The position numbers and the translations under genes are program-made. Of a DNA stretch of 64,000 bases, positions 27,482 to 38,236 are shown piece by piece. The stretch lies in NCBI GenBank assembly GCA_947499555.1, contig CANMOU010000001.1, positions 806,001 to 870,000 of the forward strand, given 5' to 3'. Numbering within the stretch: position 1 is the first letter of the stretch; every line of letters begins with the position of its first letter. The stretch is from an uncultured Roseovarius sp. GTDB lineage: Bacteria; Pseudomonadota; Alphaproteobacteria; Rhodobacterales; Rhodobacteraceae. The notes beneath the pieces are model-generated. The model worked only from the letters and a program-made list of their open reading frames with translations, was not told where the DNA came from and ran no database searches.

Positions 27482-28126
27482 ATGCTGGTGTTTTCAAAAG
27501 AAAAGCTGGTCTTTCTGTCTGTGCCCAAGACGGGTTCGACCGCCTATCAGGAGGCGTTGGGCGCGCGCGCGGCTCTTGTGGTCCGTGATCCCCCCGAATT
27601 GAAACATGCGCCGGTCTTTCGCTACAATCGCTTCTTCCGGCCTGCGCTTGAAAAGTTCTGTGGCGAGGGATTCGAAATCCTCGCTGTCATGCGAGAGCCC
27701 GTTGATTGGCTGGGCAGCTGGTATCGCTACCGTCGCCGCGTCGGGCACGAAGGCAACCGCACCGCAACCCATGACATCAGCTTCGATGAATTCGTAGACG
27801 CCTATATGAAGGGCAATCGCCCACCCTATGCCAATGTCGGCTCACAGGCGAAATTCCTTGAACCGCAGAAGAACGGCACCGCCGTGACCCATCTTTTCCG
27901 TTACGAGGATCAGGACGGTCTGCGCGCCTTCCTGAAGGCCCGCCTGAACACCGACATCACGCCTCCGCTGCGCAACCAATCTCCAAAGATGGACCTTGCA
28001 CTTGCCGCTGATACTGAGGCGAGGCTGCGCCGAAAATGCACGGCTGAATTCATGCTTTACGACAACATCAAGGCCAATGGGGTCTACGCTGCCCTGCCCC
28101 ATGGTGCGGCGCCTGCTCACCGCTAG
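27482..28126 (+). CDS. Sulfotransferase-family protein
   Basis: A 214-residue protein with the sulfotransferase pattern: the 5' phosphosulfate loop LSVPKTGSTAYQ (P-loop-like KTGST at about residues 16-20) and a second cofactor motif VMREPVDWLGSWYRYR. These enzymes use PAPS, but several bacterial members have other or unknown acceptors. No glycan or capsule genes stand nearby, so the acceptor cannot be inferred. It is divergent from recA (185 bases between starts) and convergent with cckA across 7 bases. The protein is short for the family. Confidence 0.75.
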   Translation: MLVFSKEKLVFLSVPKTGSTAYQEALGARAALVVRDPPELKHAPVFRYNRFFRPALEKFCGEGFEILAVMREPVDWLGSWYRYRRRVGHEGNRTATHDISFDEFVDAYMKGNRPPYANVGSQAKFLEPQKNGTAVTHLFRYEDQDGLRAFLKARLNTDITPPLRNQSPKMDLALAADTEARLRRKCTAEFMLYDNIKANGVYAALPHGAAPAHR

Positions 28127-28133
28127 ACCCGGC

Positions 28134-30470
28134 CTATTCCGCCGCGATGCTCTTTGCGCGCAGCATCTGGCGCTGCACAATTTCAGTCAGGTCGGTCAAC
28201 GAGAAAGGCTTGGGCAGAAAGAGCGAATTGGGAATGCGCGCCTGTATCTCACCAAAGGTTTCTGCCGCATAGCCCGACATGAACACGACCTGCGTATCCG
28301 GGCGTGACTTCAGCGCACGCGAAACCCAGCCAGGCCCGTCAATGCCGGGCATGACCACATCGGACACAAACACATCCACGTTAAGTGTCGTGTCCTCCAA
28401 GAGCTCAAGCGCGGCCTCGGCGGAATCCGCCTCAAGAACGGTGAGCCCGCGCATCTGCATAGCGCGGCTGGCAAAGGCACGCACCGGCGCTTCATCCTCG
28501 ACCAGCAAGACCACGCCTTCGACCGGACGATTATGGTTAATCTGCTCGACCACCGGGTCTTCCGCGATCTCGACAGGATCATGGGCAGGAAAGAGCAACT
28601 GAAACACCGTGCCCTCATCCGGCGCACTGTCGACAAAGATAAACCCGCCTGTCTGTTTCACGATCCCATAGGCCGTCGAAAGACCAAGCCCGGTGCCTTC
28701 GCCTGTGCGTTTCGTCGTGTAAAACGGCTCAAACACCTTTTGGAGCTTGTCGGCTGGAATACCGACCCCGTCATCTTCCACATTGACACGTACATATCGG
28801 CCCGGAGCCACAATCGCCCGGTCGCGCCAAAGCGGGTCATCAAGCGTGACATTCTCGGTGCGAACACGAATGTCCCCTCCGTCAGGCATCGCATCACGCG
28901 CATTGACCACCAGGTTCATCAGAACCTGCTCTATCTGGCGTTTGTCCGCGCGGATGGACGACAATGTCGGATCATGGCTCAGCGACAAGGTCACTTTCTC
29001 ACCCACCAGACGGTTCAGAAGATGCGTGAGGTCCGAAAGCATATCACGCAGATCCATCACCTCGGGACGCAGGGTTTGCTTGCGCGAATAGGCCAGAAGC
29101 TGGCTGACCAGGGCTGCAGCGCGATTGGCGTTCTGGTTGATCTGCACAAGATCAGCAAAATCCGGATCACCACGATCATGGCGCAGCAATAGCAGATCGC
29201 AATGCCCGGTGATCGCGGTCAGAAGATTGTTAAAATCATGCGCCACGCCACCGGCCAATTGCCCGATGGCCTGCATTTTCTGACTTTGAACAAACTGGGC
29301 TTCGAGCGACTTCAGCTTCGTCGCATCACTCAGCACCGCGATCAGAACGGTTTCTCCGGCCTCGATCGCACGATTGAGCGTGACCTGCAGAAACACCTCT
29401 CTGTCGTCACGTTTGACGCGCAGAAACTCCGAATGCACCCCGCCGCGTCCCGCCGCAGCATCATCGAGCCAATCGGGGATCGACCGACCAAGGCCTTCCA
29501 TCAGATCATGCACCACCTTGCCGCAGCAGCCATCCACGCCCAGAAGATCACGTGCCGGACGGTTTGACAGGTGGATTTCGCCGGTCCGGGCCAGTTTCAG
29601 AAGCGGCACGGGCAATTCATCGAAAAAGGCCCAGCCATCGGGTTGGCGTTCCGTCGGGGCCACACCTGGCAGCAAGAAAATCTCGCGCCGTCCGGCCTTG
29701 CCTTCCAATTCCACCACAAGGCAAGAGACGGCCCCTTCGCTGCTGTTGATCGTGTTGAGCTGCCCCGAACGCAGCGGCAGCTTGGGAAACACACGATCAA
29801 GCGTGCGTGCCCGTTCACCGACAAGTTCGCGCGCGGCCGAATTCATATGCAGAACCGCCCCGCTGCGCCCGACAGTCATCATCGGCAGCGGAAAAGGGTC
29901 AGCCTCATCAGCCGGTCGCTTCTCGGTTTTTTCCAGACGCCACAACAAGTTGCCGGCATCCATGCGGTGAACAGAAATGCGTAGATGGCCCTGCCGGGTG
30001 ACGACGTCTTCCTGAGCTGCCCCGCCTGCTGTCGCGCGTGTCTCAAGCCCAAAAAGCAACCGCGCAGGGTTGGCGACGCTGGCCTGCAGCACCTCAATAA
30101 GCGATTGGGGCGCCGCAAAACCCGACATCTCTTGCGCCGCGCGGTTGGCATAAAGAACAACACCATCTGCGCCCGTGACGCAGGTTGCGGCAAGATCTTC
30201 ATCGAAAAACTGGTGCGCCGCATTGGCGGCTGCGCGGTCCGCCCGGGCCGCCCAGGTATTGAGCGCAAGAATGGCACAGGTGACCATCAAGAGCATGATC
30301 GCAACAAGTAAGAACACCAGTGACGGAAGCTCTGGCGTAACGAATGACGCCGCGAAACATACAACAGCAACTGCGATCACGACCTTCAGCCGAGGCCGCA
30401 GACGCACGATCGTCGCCCGCGCGACGGAACCCTGCCCTGTGGTATCTGCCAAAACCAAATCCTCGTTCAA
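28134..30470 (-). CDS. cckA: Hybrid histidine kinase CckA
   Basis: CckA heads the CckA-ChpT-CtrA phosphorelay that controls the cell cycle, motility or gene transfer agents in alphaproteobacteria. Of 778 residues, two membrane segments lie at about 30-70, PAS-like regions at about 90-380, the phosphoacceptor histidine is His411 in GGVAHDFNNLLTAI, the ATPase domain follows (VVNARDAMPDGG, DDGVGIPADKLQKVFEPFYTTK, GTGLGLSTAYG), and the receiver domain has its aspartate near 704 (SDVVMPGIDGPG). The frame starts with TTG; a second TTG six codons later has GAGG nearby. A CtrA-type site lies upstream and chpT is in the same window. Confidence 0.93.
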   Translation of the reverse strand: MNEDLVLADTTGQGSVARATIVRLRPRLKVVIAVAVVCFAASFVTPELPSLVFLLVAIMLLMVTCAILALNTWAARADRAAANAAHQFFDEDLAATCVTGADGVVLYANRAAQEMSGFAAPQSLIEVLQASVANPARLLFGLETRATAGGAAQEDVVTRQGHLRISVHRMDAGNLLWRLEKTEKRPADEADPFPLPMMTVGRSGAVLHMNSAARELVGERARTLDRVFPKLPLRSGQLNTINSSEGAVSCLVVELEGKAGRREIFLLPGVAPTERQPDGWAFFDELPVPLLKLARTGEIHLSNRPARDLLGVDGCCGKVVHDLMEGLGRSIPDWLDDAAAGRGGVHSEFLRVKRDDREVFLQVTLNRAIEAGETVLIAVLSDATKLKSLEAQFVQSQKMQAIGQLAGGVAHDFNNLLTAITGHCDLLLLRHDRGDPDFADLVQINQNANRAAALVSQLLAYSRKQTLRPEVMDLRDMLSDLTHLLNRLVGEKVTLSLSHDPTLSSIRADKRQIEQVLMNLVVNARDAMPDGGDIRVRTENVTLDDPLWRDRAIVAPGRYVRVNVEDDGVGIPADKLQKVFEPFYTTKRTGEGTGLGLSTAYGIVKQTGGFIFVDSAPDEGTVFQLLFPAHDPVEIAEDPVVEQINHNRPVEGVVLLVEDEAPVRAFASRAMQMRGLTVLEADSAEAALELLEDTTLNVDVFVSDVVMPGIDGPGWVSRALKSRPDTQVVFMSGYAAETFGEIQARIPNSLFLPKPFSLTDLTEIVQRQMLRAKSIAAE

Positions 30471-30502
30471 ACGACTCGCCCACTTTTTTGGGGCGCAAAC
30501 TT

Positions 30503-30517
30503 TTAAGGCAAGATTAA
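30503..30517 (-). promoter_or_regulatory. Candidate CtrA binding site upstream of cckA
   Basis: A perfect TTAA-N7-TTAA (30503-30506 and 30514-30517), the core of the CtrA recognition sequence, 33 bases upstream of the cckA start in a 96-base gap. It overlaps the predicted -10 box. The extra C often found after the second half-site is absent (TTAAT). Binding is inferred from sequence alone. Confidence 0.5.
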
Positions 30518-30540
30518 TCTTAGCGCACGATACACGTCAA
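30513..30540 (-). promoter_or_regulatory. Candidate cckA promoter
   Basis: TTGACG (-35, 30535-30540) and ATTAAT (-10, 30513-30518) are separated by 16 bases on the minus strand. The -35 matches five of six bases. The -10 coincides with one half of the CtrA-type site. Confidence 0.45.
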
Positions 30541-30566
30541 GGTTGCATTTTAGAAATAGTTTCTCC

Positions 30567-31739
30567 TCACACAGAAGACCGTAGGCAGGACAGAAAAAAA
30601 CCATCTCCGATCTCTGAAATCGCCTGACGCTCCTGGTATTCAAGCTTCCAATGCGACGCGCCAGACAGGAAACGGTCGATCTGGTCTTCGTTTTCCTCCT
30701 TAAGAACAGAACATGTCGCATAGACCAATTGTCCGCCCGGGCGCACCAGGGCCGCCGCATCCCTCAGGATTGCCGTTTGCGTTTTTGCCAGGTCCTCAAG
30801 ATCCTCTTGCGAAAACCGCCACTTGGCATCCGGTGCGCGCCGCCAGGTACCGCTTCCCGAACAGGGCACGTCACAAAGAGCAAGGTCAAATGGTGCCTCG
30901 TTCGAAAGTTCATCCGTGCCGAGGCTCCTGACCGTGACACCAGCCCGCTTCGCCCGCTCTGGAAGATCCCGCATGCGCGCAGGATTGGCATCATGGGCAA
31001 ACCAGTTTGCCTCGGCCCGCGCTGCCATCGCCAGGGTCTTGCCACCGCCGCCTGCGCAATAGTCGAGCACCTTTGCACCCGCCGGAATGCCCAGCCGTGC
31101 CATGGCCACCTGGCTGCTGGTGTCCTGCAATTCGACCAGCCCGTCGCGGTAGGCGTTCGACTGCGCGATCCGCCGTGCGCCTTCGGTGACAATTAGCGCG
31201 CTATCTACGGCAGGAACTGGCTCTGCCAGAACATCATCTTCTTTCAGGATTTCAATCGCCTGCACCGGGTCGCTCATCTTCAGATTCACCCGCAGGACCA
31301 CCGGTCCTCGGCGCTGTAGATGCTGCGCGGCGCGTTGAGCCCCCTCGGGACCCAGTGACGCCACAAACCGCTCCCAAAGCCAATCAGGTAAATCAAGCCG
31401 CTCCGCAGCTGTATCCGGGTCACGCCCAGAGACACCTTCGTCTTCGGACAAGGGCAGCGGGGCATGCCGCGCGCCGGTGAAGACGCTTTCCAATTCCTGA
31501 TCCGCTGATCGAAGCGCGCCTATCATAAGCCCCCGGCCTGTCATGCCACCACCAACAGAGGCATAGCTTCGACGACACCGCAGCGCCTGAAAGACATGAT
31601 CGCGCACCGCGGCCCGATCCTTGGATCCCGCATAGCGCGCGTTTCGAGCCCAGTTGGTCAGGGTTTTCTCTGCCGGGGTGCCAGACAGGATTTCGTCCAA
31701 CACCTCGATGGCCGCCTGAACGCGCGCGGCGGGGGTCAC
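30567..31739 (-). CDS. RsmB/NOP-family RNA (cytosine-5) methyltransferase
   Basis: A 390-residue SAM-dependent RNA m5C methyltransferase. The N-terminal part resembles the NusB-like or RNA-binding region (NWARNARYAGSKDRAAVRDHVFQALR), followed by the Rossmann fold: VLDYCAGGGGKTLAMAA (SAM motif I), LALCDVPCSGSGTWRR with the motif IV cysteine, and QLVYATCSVLKEENEDQI with the motif VI cysteine. Such proteins modify 16S rRNA C967 or related sites; the exact target here is not certain. A GTG start at 31739 has GAGGT about 6 bases upstream. It lies 45 bases after guaB. Confidence 0.9.
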   Translation of the reverse strand: MTPAARVQAAIEVLDEILSGTPAEKTLTNWARNARYAGSKDRAAVRDHVFQALRCRRSYASVGGGMTGRGLMIGALRSADQELESVFTGARHAPLPLSEDEGVSGRDPDTAAERLDLPDWLWERFVASLGPEGAQRAAQHLQRRGPVVLRVNLKMSDPVQAIEILKEDDVLAEPVPAVDSALIVTEGARRIAQSNAYRDGLVELQDTSSQVAMARLGIPAGAKVLDYCAGGGGKTLAMAARAEANWFAHDANPARMRDLPERAKRAGVTVRSLGTDELSNEAPFDLALCDVPCSGSGTWRRAPDAKWRFSQEDLEDLAKTQTAILRDAAALVRPGGQLVYATCSVLKEENEDQIDRFLSGASHWKLEYQERQAISEIGDGFFLSCLRSSV

Positions 31740-31784
31740 GTTTCTACCTCAAGCACACCGCGCAAAGCATTGACCAGTAAAGAT

Positions 31785-33317
<1,533 letters not shown>

Positions 33318-33509
33318 TTATTTGCACACAGAAGCCAGCGTTCGATCGCCGAGCCGACACTCCGGTACGGATCACCACGAGTAATGATGATGAGCTGTCG
33401 GCGGCAGAATTTGCACCAAGAGGAGTTTGCGTCGTCGGCAACCATTTTGACTTACCGCGGGCCACTCTCTCCCCTAAGCTGAAGCCGAAAAGAAAGAATA
33501 GGTGTCGGC

Positions 33510-35069
33510 ATGAATGGCGCGCAATCCTTGGTTAAGACATTCCTGAGCAACGGCCTTGATACCGTCTTTGCCAATCCCGGCACCTCGGAGATGCATTTCG
33601 TTGCGGCACTTGATGATCATCCGGAGATGACCTGTGTTCTTTGCCTTTTCGAAGGCGGCACAACAGGCGCGGCGGATGGGTTTTACCGCATGAAACGCGA
33701 TGTGGCCGGGACGCTGCTGCATCTGGCGCCGGGTTTTGGAAACGCTTTTGCAAATCTGCACAATGCCCGCAAAGCCGGATCAGGGATTGTCAATGTAGTG
33801 GGCGATCACGCGACGCACCACTTGCGATATGAAAGCCCCCTCAAAGGCGATATTCAGGGGATCAGTCAGGCCGTCAGCCATTGGACCCGTGTGTCGAGTG
33901 ATGCAGAAAGCGTTGCTTCTGACGGTGCTGCGGCTGCTCAGGCCGCGCGGTCGCAAAACGGCCAGATCGCAACGCTGGTCCTGCCTGCCAATACGGCCTG
34001 GGAAGTCGCCAGTGGCCCTATCACCAGTGCTCTGCATGTGCCGCGCCCATATCGCCCGTCGCAAGAGGCGATCGATGCCGCTGTGAAACGTCTCAAAGCC
34101 CCCAACGCGGCGCTGATGATCGGCGGTGCGGCCCTTTTTGAGCCGCTGCGCTCACTGGCAGGCAAAATCGCCTCGGTGACCGGATGCCGCCTTTTGGCCG
34201 ACACCCTGATCCCGCGCATCGCCAAGGGTGCGGGTGCCGCCCGCCTGGATCAGCTTGTCTACCCGATCAGCCCGAAGATGGCACAGCTTGAAGGCACCGC
34301 CTCGATCACCTTGGTCGGGGCCGACAGGCCCGTTGCCTTTTTCGCCTATCCCGACAAACCCAGCACCCCAGAGCCAGCTGATTGTGCTGTCTCCACGCTC
34401 TGCGCGCCGCATGACGATATCGACTGGACCTTGTGGGCCCTTGCCGATACCGCGGGGGTTACGTCCAAGACGGTCTTTGAAACCTATCCGCTTGATATGC
34501 CGGATATCCCAAGCGGTGCTTTGACGCTTGAAAAGGTTGGTCAGGCGCTGGCCGCCCTGATCCCGGAAAACGCGATCCTGTGCAACGAATCCGTCACTTC
34601 TGGCCTTAAGGTCGTCCCACTCCTGGCCACGGCACGGCCTCATGACATGCTGGGCGGCACCGGCGGGGCGATTGGCCTCTGCCTGCCATGTGCAACAGGG
34701 GCCGCCATCGCCTGTCCTGACCGGAAGATCATTGCAATGACCGGGGACGGATCGGCCATGTACACGCTGCAATCCCTTTGGACGATGGCACGCGAAAGCC
34801 TTGATATCACGGTGATCGTCTTTGCCAATCGCGGCTACCAGATCCTGCGCGAGGAACTGCAGAACGTGGGCGTCGAAAAATTCGGGCGAAACGCGCAGGC
34901 GATGTTCGATGTCGAAAACCCGACACTTGACTGGGTTTCGCTCGCCAAAGGCCATGGTGTCCCGGCCACACGGGCGAAGGACATGGACAGCTTTGTCAGA
35001 GCGGTATCGGCCGGTCTGGACAGCGATGGCCCGTCCCTGATCGAAGTGGTCTGCCCCCCACCGGAGTGA
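33510..35069 (+). CDS. Thiamine-diphosphate-dependent acetolactate synthase-like enzyme
   Basis: A 519-residue ThDP enzyme of the acetolactate synthase/benzoylformate decarboxylase family. The conserved cofactor glutamate is Glu48 in CLFEGGTTGAADGF, the ThDP-binding motif runs from MTGDGSAMYTLQSLWT to VIVFANRGYQI, with Asn-Arg in place of the usual Asn-Asn as in many IlvB-like homologues. No ilvN or other branched-chain gene is nearby, so it is probably not the anabolic enzyme; a 2-oxo acid decarboxylase role is possible. It is convergent with the uspA gene across 12 bases. Confidence 0.85.
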   Translation: MNGAQSLVKTFLSNGLDTVFANPGTSEMHFVAALDDHPEMTCVLCLFEGGTTGAADGFYRMKRDVAGTLLHLAPGFGNAFANLHNARKAGSGIVNVVGDHATHHLRYESPLKGDIQGISQAVSHWTRVSSDAESVASDGAAAAQAARSQNGQIATLVLPANTAWEVASGPITSALHVPRPYRPSQEAIDAAVKRLKAPNAALMIGGAALFEPLRSLAGKIASVTGCRLLADTLIPRIAKGAGAARLDQLVYPISPKMAQLEGTASITLVGADRPVAFFAYPDKPSTPEPADCAVSTLCAPHDDIDWTLWALADTAGVTSKTVFETYPLDMPDIPSGALTLEKVGQALAALIPENAILCNESVTSGLKVVPLLATARPHDMLGGTGGAIGLCLPCATGAAIACPDRKIIAMTGDGSAMYTLQSLWTMARESLDITVIVFANRGYQILREELQNVGVEKFGRNAQAMFDVENPTLDWVSLAKGHGVPATRAKDMDSFVRAVSAGLDSDGPSLIEVVCPPPE

Positions 35070-35081
35070 GGTCAGAGCCCC

Positions 35082-35501
35082 TCAGTCACGCACAACGAGG
35101 ACCGATTGCCGGGAATGACGCACCACCCGCGCCGCGTTTGAGCCAAGAAGGTACTCCTTCAACTCAGGCTGATGCGCACCAATAATGATCAGGTCTGCAT
35201 CGATCTTGTCGGCTTGGGCAATCACGCAGTCATAGATCTTGCCGCTCAGGACATGCTGGCGTGCATCTATGCCGGATGCCGCAACGAGTTCGGCCAGCTG
35301 CGCCGTCGCTGCCTTGCGACTCTCGCTTTCGAAATTCTCATCGAAGTAAGAGCCGACGATTGGCATGCCGACATCCGGGATTACGGACAGGATATGAAGC
35401 GTGCAGTCCCATGATGCTGTCAGGTTCTTGGTCACCTGCAGAAGGCTTTCCGCCTCACCATCGACCGAGAGATCCACGGGCACAAGAATTGTCTTGAACA
35501 T
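35082..35501 (-). CDS. Universal stress protein of the TRAP operon
   Basis: A 139-residue UspA domain protein (KTILVPVDLS at the start; IIIGAHQPELKEYLLGSNAARVVRHSRQSVLVV at the end, the latter with the ATP-binding Gly-Ser motif). It starts 11 bases after the TRAP permease, with GAGGAG as ribosome binding site. In the ectoine transporter TeaABCD the UspA protein TeaD binds ATP and limits uptake; by analogy this protein may regulate the adjacent permease. Confidence 0.92.
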   Translation of the reverse strand: MFKTILVPVDLSVDGEAESLLQVTKNLTASWDCTLHILSVIPDVGMPIVGSYFDENFESESRKAATAQLAELVAASGIDARQHVLSGKIYDCVIAQADKIDADLIIIGAHQPELKEYLLGSNAARVVRHSRQSVLVVRD

Positions 35502-35512
35502 CTGTTCTCTCC

Positions 35513-38140
35513 TCAGAACGGGGCCTGCGTGGCACGGGGCCGCTGGATCGCCACGATCATGAGCAGGATCAGCAGCGCAGGGATAAAGAATATCTCTTTC
35601 GGCATCCGCTCATTTTCGATCTCGATGGCTTTGATCTGTGCCGGGGCATCACCGTAGAAATCATAGTCATTGGCAAGCTTGTCGAAGTATTTTGTGCCCG
35701 GGAATGGTTCTTCCAGCGTCAATATCCCGTCACTTTCGATCACCGTGAGCCCGGCCGCATCAAGGCGTTCAAGCGCGGTGCCCTCGCTCTCGACCGAGTA
35801 AGCCAGCGTGATTTCTCCGACCTCGCCGGTGTCGAAATCCGGTGCCGAGACCAGCAGGCGCGCGGACGAGCCAACCGGCAGCTCCTCGAGCGCGGCCAGC
35901 GCCTCTGGTCCTGTGGTTTCTGTATATTTGTCCTGCCATTGATCGAGGAAGAAATCCGGTCGGAACAGCATGAAGACGACCAGCATCATCACGACGGATT
36001 CCCATTTTCGGGACTTGGCAATGAAATAGCCCTGCGTCACCGCAGCAAAGGTCAGCATCGCTATGAGCGAGATAAAGAACACCAGCACCGCCTTGGCCGG
36101 CCCCACATCGATCAGCAGAAGATCTGTGTTGAAGATGAACATGAACGGCAAGAGCGCCGTGCGGATGTCATAGCTGAACCCAACGATGCCGGTCTTGATC
36201 GGATCGCCGCGTGATATGGCCGCCGCCGCGTAGGCGGCCAGCCCCACAGGGGGCGTGTCATCTGCCAATATCCCGAAATAGAACACAAAGAGATGCACCG
36301 CGATCAGGGGCACAATCAGGCCCGATTGCGCACCGACCGAAACGATCACAGGCGCCATCAACGAAGACACGACGATGTAGTTGGCCGTCGTCGGCAGGCC
36401 CATCCCGAGGATCAGCGACAGGATCGCCACGAGGATCAGAAGGATCATCAGGTTATCGCCCGCAATCGCCTCGATCACCTGACCGATGATCTGGTGGGCG
36501 CCGGTCAGAGAGATGGTACCGACAATAATGCCCGCCGCCCCAGTGGCCACACCAATGCCGATCATGTTGCGCGCGCCGCTTTCAAGGCCCGCCACGAAAT
36601 CGCGCCAGCTTGTCAGGGTCTGTGCCGAGAAACTGTCCGCCCCGCCACGGAACATGGCCTTGAGCGGGCGGTGCGTCAGCGCGACGATGATCATCGTAAT
36701 CGTGGCCCAGAAGGCCGAGAGCGCAGGCGAAAGCCGGTCCAGATCCTCTGTGCGCACCATCAGGTTCCAGACCAGAACGAAGATCGGCAGCGCGTAATAG
36801 GCCCCGCCAAGGAAAGTGGGTGTCAGGCGCGGAGCCTCGACCACTTTGCTGTTGGGGTCATCCACTACCACATCGGGGAATTTCGAGGCGACATAAACCA
36901 GCGCCAGATAGGCGACAAGCAGCAACACCAATGCCGGATAGATCGACGCGCCGGGCATGATCGGCTCAAGCATGCTGCGGAAGCCGATGACAAGGAAGGT
37001 GATCGCCGCCATGCCGAGGAAACCGGTGAGAAACAGCATCAGGATCATCACCACGCCGATATGCCGCCCCGGTTTTTTCAAGCCTTGCAGGCTCATCTTC
37101 AGGCTTTCCAGATGCACGATATAGAGCAGTGCGATGTAGGAAATCACCGCCGGAAGGAAGGCGTGCTTGATCACCTCGATGTAAGGAATATTGACGTATT
37201 CCACCATCAGGAAGGCCGCCGCGCCCATCACCGGCGGGGTCAGCTGACCATTGGTGGAAGAGGCCACTTCAACCGCGCCCGCCTTTTCCGGAGAAAAGCC
37301 GATCCGCTTCATCAAAGGGATGGTGAAAGTGCCGGTGGTCACCGTGTTGGCAATCGACGAGCCGGAAATCATACCGGTCATCATAGAACTCAGAACCGCC
37401 GCCTTGGCCGGACCGCCGCGCAGGGCACCCAGAAGCGCGATGGCGACCTTGATGAACCAGTTGCCGCCACCGGCCTTTTCCAGCAGCGCGCCAAAAAGCA
37501 CGAAGAGGAAGATCATCGTGGTGGAGACGCCAAGCGCCACGCCAAAGACACCTTCGGTCTGCATCCAGTAATGGCCCATCGCCTTCGAGAAGGACGCACC
37601 GCCATAGTTTGTGACGCTGCCAATCCATTCCGAGTACCCGCCGAAAAAGGCCAGCGCGAGGAATGCCGACGCAATGATCACCAGTGGCAGACCAAGCGAG
37701 CGGTAGACCGAGATCATCAGCACCGTCATGCCGATGCCCGACATCACGATATCGGTTGTGGTCCAAAGCCCGGGCCGGTCCGCGATCTGAAAGCGGAAGA
37801 CCACAAGATACAGACAGGACGCGACCCCAAGGAAAAGCAGAACCCAGTCATAGACCGGAATACGGTTGCGGTGCCCCAGTATCGGGAACGCCAAGGTCGC
37901 AAGCGCCAGTGCAAAGGCAAGGTGAATATAGCGCGCCTGCGCCACGATATTGGCAAACTCGCTGACGCCAGTGACCTGCGCCAGCGCGCCGGGCACCTTC
38001 GAGGCGATATAGAGATGAAAGAGCGACCAGGTGATACAGAGCGCGAAAATCAGCTTCTTGGCAAATGGACCAGCATTGCGCGCGCCGGTATCGGCCTCTG
38101 CCACCATATCTTCGGCGGTCTTGGACGTTGCGTCTGTCAT
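35513..38140 (-). CDS. TRAP transporter fused permease (4TM+12TM) with C-terminal DUF3394
   Basis: An 875-residue fusion of the small and large TRAP membrane subunits typical of TAXI-TRAP systems. The N-terminal DctQ-like helices (about 30-190) lead into the DctM-like part (GMISGSSIANTVTTGTFTIPLMKRIGFSPEKAGAVEVASSTNGQLTPPVMGAAAF, a family hallmark, here quoted as positions roughly 255-310). After the membrane part a hydrophilic region of about 170 residues near the C-terminus matches the DUF3394 type and ends in a final hydrophobic segment. It works with the TAXI receptor upstream and UspA downstream, using an ion gradient. Substrate unknown. Confidence 0.93.
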   Translation of the reverse strand: MTDATSKTAEDMVAEADTGARNAGPFAKKLIFALCITWSLFHLYIASKVPGALAQVTGVSEFANIVAQARYIHLAFALALATLAFPILGHRNRIPVYDWVLLFLGVASCLYLVVFRFQIADRPGLWTTTDIVMSGIGMTVLMISVYRSLGLPLVIIASAFLALAFFGGYSEWIGSVTNYGGASFSKAMGHYWMQTEGVFGVALGVSTTMIFLFVLFGALLEKAGGGNWFIKVAIALLGALRGGPAKAAVLSSMMTGMISGSSIANTVTTGTFTIPLMKRIGFSPEKAGAVEVASSTNGQLTPPVMGAAAFLMVEYVNIPYIEVIKHAFLPAVISYIALLYIVHLESLKMSLQGLKKPGRHIGVVMILMLFLTGFLGMAAITFLVIGFRSMLEPIMPGASIYPALVLLLVAYLALVYVASKFPDVVVDDPNSKVVEAPRLTPTFLGGAYYALPIFVLVWNLMVRTEDLDRLSPALSAFWATITMIIVALTHRPLKAMFRGGADSFSAQTLTSWRDFVAGLESGARNMIGIGVATGAAGIIVGTISLTGAHQIIGQVIEAIAGDNLMILLILVAILSLILGMGLPTTANYIVVSSLMAPVIVSVGAQSGLIVPLIAVHLFVFYFGILADDTPPVGLAAYAAAAISRGDPIKTGIVGFSYDIRTALLPFMFIFNTDLLLIDVGPAKAVLVFFISLIAMLTFAAVTQGYFIAKSRKWESVVMMLVVFMLFRPDFFLDQWQDKYTETTGPEALAALEELPVGSSARLLVSAPDFDTGEVGEITLAYSVESEGTALERLDAAGLTVIESDGILTLEEPFPGTKYFDKLANDYDFYGDAPAQIKAIEIENERMPKEIFFIPALLILLMIVAIQRPRATQAPF

Positions 38141-38180
38141 CCCTCTTGTCCCCCGGTTTTTCTATTTTTTGAGCAAGAAC

Positions 38181-38206
38181 GCCAGCGCATCGGATGACGC
38201 GCTGGC
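38181..38206 (-). other. Hairpin between receptor and permease genes
   Basis: GCCAGCGC (38181-38188) pairs with GCGCTGGC (38199-38206) over a 10-base loop in the 96-base gap after the receptor gene. No U-run follows on the minus strand. It could protect the receptor mRNA 3' end or partly stop transcription, which would give more receptor than permease. Inference. Confidence 0.5.
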
Positions 38207-38236
38207 GCTGATTTCAGGACATCTTTTTGATGTCTC

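Noticed and set aside
36293-38197. 634-codon open frame on the plus strand across the TRAP permease gene
   Set aside because: It lies antisense to a clear membrane-protein gene. Its product is rich in His, Arg, Gln and Asp, typical of a frame opposite GC-rich coding sequence, and shows no domain.
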